Shown here piece by piece: positions 39,286-47,246 of a stretch of DNA of 64,000 nt (the first letter of the stretch is position 1; every line of letters starts with the position of its first letter). The stretch comes from Magnetospirillum gryphiswaldense MSR-1 v2. Lineage in GTDB: Bacteria; Pseudomonadota; Alphaproteobacteria; Rhodospirillales; Magnetospirillaceae. Both the position numbers and the translations under genes were made by a program. Below the pieces are notes generated by a model, which was given only the letters and a program-made list of their open reading frames with translations, was not told the origin of the DNA and did no database searches. The stretch covers positions 3,580,501 to 3,644,500 of the forward strand of contig NC_023065.1 of the NCBI RefSeq assembly GCF_000513295.1, read 5' to 3'.

Positions 39286-41205
39286 ATGATGCCCCGATTG
39301 ACATTGCACCGCGGACATATCGCCCTGGTCCATGACTTGGTCATGGCGGCGTTGTCGTTTCTGGTCGCCATTTTCCTGCGCATGGATGCGACCTGGGTGC
39401 CCGGCTGGGGGGCAGACATGCTGGTCATTGCCACCGCCTTGTTCACCGCCATCGCCTGCGTGTCGTTTCTGACCGCGCGCATGTACAAGGGGGTGTGGCG
39501 CTATGCCAGTGTCAACGATCTGCTGACCATCGCCCGCGGCGCCACCGTCACCGTGGTCGCCTTTTACCTGCTGATGTTTTTGGTTACCCGCTTGCAGGAT
39601 CTGCCGCGTTCGGTGCTGATCATCAACTGGCTGGTGCTGCTGGCGCTGCTGGGCGGACCGCGTTTCATCTATCGCTCGTGGAAGGACCGCCGCCGCACCG
39701 CCAAGCAGGTGGCGGGGGCCGGGCGCATTCCGGTGCTACTGGCCGGGGCCGGTGACGAGGCCGAGCTGTTTTTGCGGGCCACCTCGGCCCCCGATGCCGA
39801 ATATCGGGCGGTGGGGCTGATCAGCGAGGGCGCCGGTCGGGTCGGGCGCAATATCCATGGCGTCGACGTGCTGGGTGAAATCGGCGATTTCGCTGGAGTG
39901 GTCGAGCAATTGCGGGCCAAGGGCCAGGGACCGCAGCGGCTGATCGTCACCGATGACCGTCTGGACGGGTCGGTGGTGCGCCGGCTGTTGGATGAATGCG
40001 ACCGCCTGGGCCTGACCCTGGCCCGTATCCCGCGCCTGACCGATTTGAAGGACGGGGTCGAGGACAAGCTGAGCCTTCGCCCCATCGCCGTCGAGGATTT
40101 GCTGGGCCGTCCACAAAACCTGCTGGACCGCGCCGGGGTCCAGGCCATGCTGACCGGCAAGCGGGTGCTGATCACCGGCGCCGGCGGCTCCATCGGTTCG
40201 GAACTGGTGCGTCAGGTCGCCGGTTATGCCCCCGAGATGCTCGCCCTGTTCGATGCTGGCGAGTTCAATCTTTACGCTATCGATCTGGAATTGGCGAAGA
40301 CTCATCCGGATGTCCCCCGCCGGCCCATGCTGGGCGATGTGCGCGATGGCCAAAGGGTCCGCGCCACCATGGCCGAAATCCGCCCCGACGTGGTCTTCCA
40401 CGCCGCCGCGCTGAAACATGTGCCGATGGTCGAATGCAACCCGGATGAAGGTCTGCTCACCAACGCCATCGGCACCCGCATCGTCGCCGATGCCTGCGTC
40501 GAGGCCGGGGTCAGGGTAATGGTGCAGATTTCCACCGACAAGGCGGTCAATCCCACCAATGTCATGGGGGCGAGCAAGCGGGTGGGCGAGATGTACGCCC
40601 AGGCGCTGGACATGGCCGGCGATGGGCACACCCGTTTCGTCACGGTTCGTTTCGGCAACGTATTGGGTTCCACCGGCTCGGTGGTGCCCCTGTTCCAGAA
40701 GCAACTGGCCGAAGGCGGACCGCTGACCGTCACCCACCCGGACATGACCCGCTATTTCATGACCGTGCGCGAGGCGGTGGAACTGGTGTTGCAGGCCTCG
40801 GCCTTCGGTCTGGCCCATCCCGATTATCGCGGCAAGATTTTCGTCCTCGACATGGGCGAGCCGGTGCGCATCGTCGATCTGGCCCGGCAAATGATCCGGC
40901 TGGCCGGCTTGCGCCCCGATGCCGATGTCAAGATCGCCTTCACCGGTCTGCGTCCGGGTGAGAAGCTGTTCGAGGAAATCTTCCACGGCTCCGAACCGCC
41001 CATGCCGACCGAGGCCAAGGGTATCTTGCTGGCCTCGCCGCGCTGGGTCGACCGGGCCGAGTTGGGCGGCGCCCTTGATGATCTGGATATCGCCTGCCGC
41101 AGCCACCAGGGTGACCGCGCGGTGGCCATCGTCAGCCGGCTGGTGCCGGAATACACCCTGTCGGCCGAGGCCTTGGCCCTGACCGGCGCCACCGAGGCGA
41201 AGTAA
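39286..41205 (+). CDS. Membrane NDP-sugar 4,6-dehydratase, CapD/WbpM type
   Basis: A 639-residue long-form dehydratase/epimerase. Four N-terminal membrane helices (about 15-120), a CoA-binding-like domain, then an extended SDR domain with 'GAGGSIGSELVRQ'. The catalytic region is 'STDKAVNPTNVMGASKRVGE', with Met in place of the usual Tyr of YxxxK, as in WbpM/PglF UDP-GlcNAc 4,6-dehydratases. It probably makes UDP-4-keto-6-deoxy-GlcNAc for surface polysaccharide. Its TAA shares one base with the next ATG (TAATG). Confidence 0.92.
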   Translation: MMPRLTLHRGHIALVHDLVMAALSFLVAIFLRMDATWVPGWGADMLVIATALFTAIACVSFLTARMYKGVWRYASVNDLLTIARGATVTVVAFYLLMFLVTRLQDLPRSVLIINWLVLLALLGGPRFIYRSWKDRRRTAKQVAGAGRIPVLLAGAGDEAELFLRATSAPDAEYRAVGLISEGAGRVGRNIHGVDVLGEIGDFAGVVEQLRAKGQGPQRLIVTDDRLDGSVVRRLLDECDRLGLTLARIPRLTDLKDGVEDKLSLRPIAVEDLLGRPQNLLDRAGVQAMLTGKRVLITGAGGSIGSELVRQVAGYAPEMLALFDAGEFNLYAIDLELAKTHPDVPRRPMLGDVRDGQRVRATMAEIRPDVVFHAAALKHVPMVECNPDEGLLTNAIGTRIVADACVEAGVRVMVQISTDKAVNPTNVMGASKRVGEMYAQALDMAGDGHTRFVTVRFGNVLGSTGSVVPLFQKQLAEGGPLTVTHPDMTRYFMTVREAVELVLQASAFGLAHPDYRGKIFVLDMGEPVRIVDLARQMIRLAGLRPDADVKIAFTGLRPGEKLFEEIFHGSEPPMPTEAKGILLASPRWVDRAELGGALDDLDIACRSHQGDRAVAIVSRLVPEYTLSAEALALTGATEAK

Positions 41206-43178
41206 TGTCAGCCCTGCACGCTTTGAAGGTTTTGGCCGCCATGGACCGCAAGGCGGCGGCGGCAAAGGTCGTTTCGGTGTTGGCGCGCCGGGTCAAACAA
41301 CGCTTCATCGGCGCCCTGATGCGCAATCACTGCACCTATCCGCCGTCCTACGGCCAGGTGCCGCTGGCCCGCCGCCTGCCTGCCCTGGCGGTGACCGATG
41401 ACGATGGCAGCTTGCGCCGCCGCGCCTTGCTGGCGGCGAGCCACACTTTCGACCTGCTGGGGTCGGGACCGCGAAAGGTGGTCCATCCGGCGGCGAAATA
41501 TCCCGATTGGCGCGACATCATTGCCGCCGGTCACCATCGCGGCAACCGCAAGCGCGCCGCCAGCCTGCTGGCCATGATCACGACGCCGGGCTATGTGCCG
41601 GTGGATTGGCATGTGGATTTCCGCTCGGGCTATCGCTGGCCGGTGCGGGTATGGGGTGGGGCCACCGCCTATGGCCATCGCCACGGTGTCGACGTCAAGG
41701 TGCCGTGGGAACTGGGGCGGCTGCAACACCTGCCGCATCTGGCCCTGGCCTATGCCGCCCAGGCGGACGAGCGGCTGGCCACCGAGTTCCACGATCAGGT
41801 GTTGGACTTTTTGGGGGCTAATCCACCCGGTTGGGGGGTGCAATGGGCCTGCGCCATGGATGTGGCCATCCGTGCCGCCAATCTGGTGTTGGCCTGGGAA
41901 ATTTTCACCGCCCATGGCGCCCGCTTCAGTCTGGAATTCGAGGAAGAGCTGGCCTCGTCGCTGTCCGCCCATGCCCGCCATATCGCCCATAATCTGGAAT
42001 GGTCGCCCCAGCATCGCGGCAATCATTACCTTGCCGATATAGTTGGTCTGGCCTTTGCTGCCTGCGCCTTGCCGCGCGGAACCGAGAGCGATCTGTGGCT
42101 GGTCTTTGCCGCCCAGCAGCTGAACGCGGAAATCAAACATCAGTTCCTGGCCGATGGCGGCAATTTCGAGGCCTCCACCGCCTATCATCGCCTGTCGCTG
42201 GAAATGGCGCTCTATGCCGTCGCTCTGATCCTGGGGTTGGACGATGACCGTAAGGCGGTGTTCGCCGAATATGATGCCGCCGCCTGGGGTCTGATTCCCA
42301 AGGTCGCCCCCGGCCCCATGGCCTGGCCGCCGTTCAGCCCCGAGGTGGTGGAACGGTTGGCTCTAGCCCTGGGTTTCAGCCAGAACGTGACCAAGCCGTC
42401 GGGTGACATGGTTCAGGTGGGCGATAACGATTCCGGGCGTTTTTTCATTCTGGAACCGAACCAAAGCCCGCTGGCCTTGGGCTATCTGGTCGATGGTCGT
42501 TTGACCCAGGCCATGCTGACCGCCCTGTCCGGCGGTGCCTTGCCGGTGCCACCCCGGTTTGCTGCCACCGTCGCCATCGATGGCGCGATGCCGACGGAAA
42601 GCCCGTCGGTGCGGCTGCGGCTGGTTGCCGCCGATCCCACCGCGCTGGATGGACTGGAGACTTTCGCCTGCCCGGATTTCGGCCTTTATGGCTGGAAGAA
42701 TGGGCGCAGCTTCATTTCCATCCGCTGTGGCCGTCTGCATGACGGTCGTGGAGCCCATGCCCATAACGACCAATTGGCGGTGGAAATCGAAATCGACGGC
42801 GTGGCCTGGGTGCGTGATCCGGGCAGCTTCGCCTATACCGGCGATCTCGCCGCCCGCAACGCCTATCGTTCCGCTCTGGCTCATTTCGTCCCCCGCTGCG
42901 GCCAAGCGGAACCGGCGGCCCTGAACCAGGGGCCGTTCCACCTGGACGACAGTGCCCAGGCGCGGGTGCTGCGGTTCAGCGGCCAGGATTTCGTCGGCAG
43001 CCACCAGGGCTTCGGCGACAGCGTCTGGCGCCGCCTGCGCATCGAGGACGGCGCCATCGTCATCGAGGACGGCCCCGGTGGCGGGGCGGACGAGGTGGTT
43101 GTCACCAGCCCCGACCAACTGGCCGTCCTTTGGCGGCTGACCGTGCCGTTTTCCCCCGCCTATGGGGTGCAGGTTTAA
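41205..43178 (+). CDS. Heparinase II/III family protein
   Basis: A 657-residue putative polysaccharide lyase. The alpha/alpha-toroid region carries 'EWSPQHRGNHYLADIVGLAF' and 'NFEASTAYHRLSLEMALYAV', containing the Asn, His and Tyr typical of the catalytic site; the C-terminal beta-sandwich has 'GRGAHAHNDQLAVEIEIDG'. No signal peptide is evident. Such genes often sit in capsule and O-antigen clusters beside WbuB-like transferases, where they may trim or edit the polymer. Coupled to the dehydratase by TAATG; its end overlaps the convergent radical-SAM gene by four bases. Confidence 0.88.
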   Translation: MSALHALKVLAAMDRKAAAAKVVSVLARRVKQRFIGALMRNHCTYPPSYGQVPLARRLPALAVTDDDGSLRRRALLAASHTFDLLGSGPRKVVHPAAKYPDWRDIIAAGHHRGNRKRAASLLAMITTPGYVPVDWHVDFRSGYRWPVRVWGGATAYGHRHGVDVKVPWELGRLQHLPHLALAYAAQADERLATEFHDQVLDFLGANPPGWGVQWACAMDVAIRAANLVLAWEIFTAHGARFSLEFEEELASSLSAHARHIAHNLEWSPQHRGNHYLADIVGLAFAACALPRGTESDLWLVFAAQQLNAEIKHQFLADGGNFEASTAYHRLSLEMALYAVALILGLDDDRKAVFAEYDAAAWGLIPKVAPGPMAWPPFSPEVVERLALALGFSQNVTKPSGDMVQVGDNDSGRFFILEPNQSPLALGYLVDGRLTQAMLTALSGGALPVPPRFAATVAIDGAMPTESPSVRLRLVAADPTALDGLETFACPDFGLYGWKNGRSFISIRCGRLHDGRGAHAHNDQLAVEIEIDGVAWVRDPGSFAYTGDLAARNAYRSALAHFVPRCGQAEPAALNQGPFHLDDSAQARVLRFSGQDFVGSHQGFGDSVWRRLRIEDGAIVIEDGPGGGADEVVVTSPDQLAVLWRLTVPFSPAYGVQV

Positions 43179-44821
43179 GCGGTACCCAACCGCAGGCGGC
43201 TTTTGACCTTGGTGAGCAGCGATCCCACTTCGCCGCGCGCGATCATGCGGACGACGATCCAGCCGCGCCGCAGCCAGACCAGGGCGGGATTGCCGCGGAA
43301 ATCCAACTGATAGCGCCAGGCGGCCAGGATGTTGGCCAGCACGGCGAGGACCGGATTGTGGTGCTTGGCCAGCGACAGAGCCAGCCACCACACCAGCGGA
43401 TTGCTCCACGGGATCAGATAGACGCAGTTCTCCAGGACTGTTTTTTCATCGAAACGACTTATCACCGGACGATAGACGAAATCGTACAAGGTGCGTTCGG
43501 CCACCACCTCTTCCGCCAGATCGGCCTGGGTGATGTGGCCGGCGGCCAAGGCCCGCTGGGTGAATGGGTAATGGGGGAAATACTGCATCTTGTAAGTGTT
43601 GAGCTTGAGCGGCTTGGGCATGTCGGCCAGCAGCAGGATGGTTTCGCGCAGAACCTGGGCGGTATCGAAAGGATTGCCCAAGATCAGATCGCATTGCACC
43701 TGCACGCCGGTCCCGGCCAGCATGCGGGCGGTTTCCAGCAATTCCACGTTCTTGCCCGGGCGATCCAGCACGGTGTTGCGGATTTCGTCCGATCCCGACT
43801 GGATGCCGAAATGCATTTCATACAGCCCGGCCTGGACCAGCGGGCGGATATTGCGTTCCTTGATCAGCTTGGGCACCAGCTCGCAATTGAAGCCGGGAAG
43901 CTTTTTCGCCGCATACTTCTCGGCGAATTCCAAGGTCCAGTCGTCGAAGACGCCGAAGACCTCGTCGTTGAAGGACACCAGGCGGGCGCCGGTTTGTCGG
44001 GCCAGGCGCTCTTCGACCTGGGCGATGACGTTATCGGGTGACCGCAGACGGATGAAGCGGCCATTGCCCTTGTTCATGGGAATCAGCAAGGCGTTGACGC
44101 AGTACGAGCAGACATAGACGCAGCCGCGCCCGGCCATCAGCAGGATTTCATCTTCATCCAACTCGGGGTCGCGGGTCTCCACCTTGTCGTGTTCGATGAA
44201 CCACATCTTGGCTTCGCCATAAGCCTCGAACGGCAGCACGTCCAGGTTCTGGATCAGGCGGCGCTGACCGCGATCAACGATGGTTCCGTCCCCGTCATGG
44301 TGCCACAGACCGCCGATACCGCTGAAATCGCGGCTCCCGGCACCCAGGCGCTCGAAGACGTCAAGCAGCACCAACTCACCTTCGCCCTTACAGGCGTAAT
44401 CGGCATAGGTCAGGGCTTCATCGGGGGAAATGGTCGGGTGCTTGCCGCCGGCGATGATGGGGGCGTCGCAAATCTCGCGCAGGGCCGCCACCACCCGCCG
44501 GGCCGCCGGCACATAGGGGGTCAGCACGCTGATGCCGATGAGGTCCGGGCGTATATCGCCGACCACCCGTTTCAGCAACTGGATTTCATGGTCGCTGATG
44601 GGCAGGTGCTGGTTGGTGAAGTTGTTCTTGAAGAACAAGGCGTGGGAATCGATGCCCGCCCGCTCGGCCAGGGCATGAAAGCCGCGCACCGGGAAAGATT
44701 TGTAGCAATAGAGCGAAATGAACAGAACCTTGGGTGCACCAGGGGAGACCGGCGTGGCGACGTCGGCCAGGGCGGCCAACTTGTCGAAGGAGGAATCTTC
44801 CTCGGTGTGCTTCAGGCTCAT
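43175..44821 (-). CDS. B12-binding-domain radical SAM protein
   Basis: A 548-residue radical SAM enzyme. The N-terminal 150 residues have a Rossmann-like cobalamin-binding fold ('LIGISVLTPYVPAARRVVAA', 'IIAGGKHPTISPDEAL'). The [4Fe-4S] motif CxxxCxxC is in 'GRGCVYVCSYCVN' at about residue 237. The C-terminal 150 residues include hydrophobic segments. Members methylate or rearrange unactivated carbons of lipids, sugars or natural products. No closer assignment is possible. It is last in a minus-strand row with a methyltransferase and a heptose-phosphatase-like protein. Confidence 0.85.
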   Translation of the reverse strand: MSLKHTEEDSSFDKLAALADVATPVSPGAPKVLFISLYCYKSFPVRGFHALAERAGIDSHALFFKNNFTNQHLPISDHEIQLLKRVVGDIRPDLIGISVLTPYVPAARRVVAALREICDAPIIAGGKHPTISPDEALTYADYACKGEGELVLLDVFERLGAGSRDFSGIGGLWHHDGDGTIVDRGQRRLIQNLDVLPFEAYGEAKMWFIEHDKVETRDPELDEDEILLMAGRGCVYVCSYCVNALLIPMNKGNGRFIRLRSPDNVIAQVEERLARQTGARLVSFNDEVFGVFDDWTLEFAEKYAAKKLPGFNCELVPKLIKERNIRPLVQAGLYEMHFGIQSGSDEIRNTVLDRPGKNVELLETARMLAGTGVQVQCDLILGNPFDTAQVLRETILLLADMPKPLKLNTYKMQYFPHYPFTQRALAAGHITQADLAEEVVAERTLYDFVYRPVISRFDEKTVLENCVYLIPWSNPLVWWLALSLAKHHNPVLAVLANILAAWRYQLDFRGNPALVWLRRGWIVVRMIARGEVGSLLTKVKSRLRLGTA

Positions 44822-44870
44822 GCGGGTATCCTTGGTTGGGCCGAGACTTTAGCAGGCTCGAACATTTATT

Positions 44871-45869
44871 TCAGCCCTGGTCGGATTGGGGCTTTTCCGC
44901 CACCGCCAGACCGGGGCGGCTGTGGATGTTTCGCAAGCCGCATTGCTGAAGAAGGGCGGCGACGTCCGTATGTTTTTGCCGGATTTCGTGGCGGGGGCCG
45001 TACCAGTCGAAGGTGTCGAGCAAGGTCCAGGCATATTGCTGGTCGCGGCTGAGGCTGGCATCGTGGCTGGAACAGATGGGCAGGAAGTGGTTGATGATGC
45101 GCACCTTACGGATGCCCGACAAGGCTCGCGACAGCGGGAACAGGCCCGCGACCAGCCCCCGGCACAGGGCCAGGGTCCAGTCGGTGGGCAGATGCGGGGT
45201 GATCAGCCTGAGGGTGTATTTGACCACCTGCAATTTGGGCCAGAAATCCGCCTCATAGAAATTATAGGCCAGCCGCCCACCCGGTTTCATCTGTGCCGGT
45301 AGGGTGCGCATCAATCGTTCCGGGTCCGGGGTGTGCTGGATCACCCCCATGCAGAAGATGCCGTCGAAGGCATCCTTACGCAGCGGCAGATCAAACAGCG
45401 ACGCTTGGATGGGCTGGACCCTGCCGTCCCACACCATGGTGTTGTCGCGGCAGGCATTGACCGCCGCCGACAGATCCACCGACACCACCCGCGCCCCGTG
45501 CTTGGCGGCGATATCGGTGAAGCGTCCGGCGCCGCAGCCGCAATCCAGGATCAGCTTGTCCCTGATCCATTCGGGTTCCCAGCCGGAATCGGCGAGGAAG
45601 CGGGTTTCGGACAGGCAATGACCGGACAGGCGGTCGATTTGCAGGCCTTTCCAGTGTTGCCACTGAAAACCGAAATTGCCGCAATAATCCTGGGCGGCAC
45701 CGACGAAGCGGGGAACACCGTCGCGCACCGGCCACTTGGCCCGACAATGCGGGCATTCCAGGCTGCCATCGATGATCTCGTCGTCCATGGCCCAGTCGAC
45801 GGCCAGTGTCAGCGCCTGTTCGCCCACGCAATGGGGGCAGACCAGCAGGTCCAGCAGCCAGCGTCTCAT
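44871..45869 (-). CDS. SAM-dependent methyltransferase with N-terminal zinc ribbon
   Basis: A 332-residue protein. Residues 1-55 form a Trm112-like zinc ribbon with CPHC ('LLVCPHCVGEQ') and a second CPHC ('LECPHCRAKWPVRDGVPRFV'). A class I methyltransferase follows, with motif I 'ILDCGCGAGRFTDIAAKHGA' and 'GIFCMGVIQHTPDPERLMRT'. Similar proteins occur in glycan and lipid clusters; the acceptor is unknown. Its ATG overlaps the stop of the HAD gene (ATGA). Confidence 0.87.
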   Translation of the reverse strand: MRRWLLDLLVCPHCVGEQALTLAVDWAMDDEIIDGSLECPHCRAKWPVRDGVPRFVGAAQDYCGNFGFQWQHWKGLQIDRLSGHCLSETRFLADSGWEPEWIRDKLILDCGCGAGRFTDIAAKHGARVVSVDLSAAVNACRDNTMVWDGRVQPIQASLFDLPLRKDAFDGIFCMGVIQHTPDPERLMRTLPAQMKPGGRLAYNFYEADFWPKLQVVKYTLRLITPHLPTDWTLALCRGLVAGLFPLSRALSGIRKVRIINHFLPICSSHDASLSRDQQYAWTLLDTFDWYGPRHEIRQKHTDVAALLQQCGLRNIHSRPGLAVAEKPQSDQG

Positions 45870-46408
45870 GCCTCGTCTCCCAAGATGATGTTTACCGCTG
45901 CCGGCAAGTCGGCGACCACGTGATCGGCCTTGCTGGTGGCTGCGTATTTCTCGCCATGGCCGGTCCGCACCAGGAAGGTGGCGGCGCCGATGGCTTTGCC
46001 CAATTCCACGTCCACTTCCTTGTCACCGATCACCGTGGATAGTTTGGGATCGAAACCATGCTCCTTCATGGCCTGTTCGGCCATGCCGGGCAGGGGCTTG
46101 CGGCAATCGCAATCGTCGTCGGGACCGTGCGGGCAGATATAGATGCCGTCCACAACCACCCCTTCCGCCGCCAGCAGCTGGCCCAGGCGATCATGGATTT
46201 CCGCCAGTCGTTCCAGGCTGAAATAGCCGCGCGCGATCCCCGATTGGTTGGTGATGATTGCGATGCCGTAACCGGCACGCCCGAGCCGCGCCAAGGCCGG
46301 GCCGACCCCAGGGATCAAGGCCAGATCCGCCGGATCGGACAGGTAATGTTTTTCCACGTTGATGGTGCCATCGCGGTCGATGAGCACGAAACGGCGGGGG
46401 CTCGGCAC
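45866..46408 (-). CDS. gmhB: HAD-IIIA phosphatase, GmhB-like
   Basis: A 180-residue HAD-superfamily histidinol-phosphatase/GmhB type enzyme. The nucleophile motif is 'LIDRDGTINVEKHYLSDP', with 'ITNQSGIARGYFS', the Zn loop 'CPHGPDDDCDCRKP' and 'VIGDKEVDVELGKAIG'. GmhB removes the 1- (or 7-) phosphate from manno-heptose bisphosphate on the route to ADP- or GDP-heptose. Its place in a glycan cluster fits, but other HAD-IIIA roles cannot be excluded. Confidence 0.86.
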   Translation of the reverse strand: MPSPRRFVLIDRDGTINVEKHYLSDPADLALIPGVGPALARLGRAGYGIAIITNQSGIARGYFSLERLAEIHDRLGQLLAAEGVVVDGIYICPHGPDDDCDCRKPLPGMAEQAMKEHGFDPKLSTVIGDKEVDVELGKAIGAATFLVRTGHGEKYAATSKADHVVADLPAAVNIILGDEA

Positions 46409-46411
46409 TTT

Positions 46412-47143
46412 CTACTCCTTCAGGAATTCCATGGCCTGATTCAGCTGGCTCATGCGGTCGTGGCTGCCGTAATTGCTGTCCGGATGGTGGATGGTGGCCA
46501 GCATGCGGAAGCGGGCGCGGACCATACGGCGGTCGGGGCGGGCGGTGGGCGGGAAACCCAGGACATGCAAGGCTTCCGCCCGAGAGTTGACGCCGCCGGG
46601 CAGGGGGTCGAACGCCAATACGTTGACGATGGCCTGCAAGCGTTCCAATTCCTCGTTCACCGCCGCCAGCGCCTGATGATCGGGGGCGGCGGCCATGGGT
46701 TCTGGCTTGGGCTCGGGTTTGATTTCGGGTTCGGGCGGCGGTGGCGCGGCGTTGGGATCTTCCAGTTTCAGCGTCATGTCGCCGCGATCCAGGGTCAGAG
46801 CCAGACCCAGGGCGCGACGGATGGCCACCGGATCGTAGCCGGGGACCATGCGCACCTGCAAACGTGGTTTGCGCCGCCAGGGGCGGCCCTGGGACGGGCC
46901 CGATTTCAGGATTACCGTTTCGCGGTCGCCGGCCTCGGGGTCGCCGGGATCGGGAAAGCCTTGGATTGCCGAGGGTGGCATCACCAGCAGCACCGAGCGG
47001 GCGATATCGCCCACATTGACGTGCCGGCGCGCGGCCAAGGCCTCGATAGAGTCGCGGAAAGCACTGGAGCAGGGGATGGTATAGGAATGCTTGACCACGG
47101 AGACGCCACGCGCCCCACCTTGTTCTTGTTTCGTGCCGTCCAT
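46412..47143 (-). CDS. Protein with C-terminal J-domain
   Basis: A 243-residue soluble protein. The N-terminal 100 residues hold a small fold resembling a CopG-like start ('HVNVGDIARSVLLVMPPSAI'). A Pro/Glu/Lys-rich linker (about 130-150) and a short helix follow. The last 55 residues are a J-domain with helix II 'RMVRARFRMLATIHHPDSNYG' cut here to its core HPD, then 'MSQLNQAMEFLKE'. It may direct DnaK to a substrate. It stands three bases before the GmhB-like gene and probably heads that transcript. Confidence 0.75.
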   Translation of the reverse strand: MDGTKQEQGGARGVSVVKHSYTIPCSSAFRDSIEALAARRHVNVGDIARSVLLVMPPSAIQGFPDPGDPEAGDRETVILKSGPSQGRPWRRKPRLQVRMVPGYDPVAIRRALGLALTLDRGDMTLKLEDPNAAPPPPEPEIKPEPKPEPMAAAPDHQALAAVNEELERLQAIVNVLAFDPLPGGVNSRAEALHVLGFPPTARPDRRMVRARFRMLATIHHPDSNYGSHDRMSQLNQAMEFLKE

Positions 47144-47246
47144 GACCGGAGGACTTTCCTCTATCCCTTACAGTGACGAAACGAATAGGCGGGGTTTGGG
47201 GTGGCCGTCAACTACAAATGCGGTGACAGCAACTTCTTTTGCAGAT

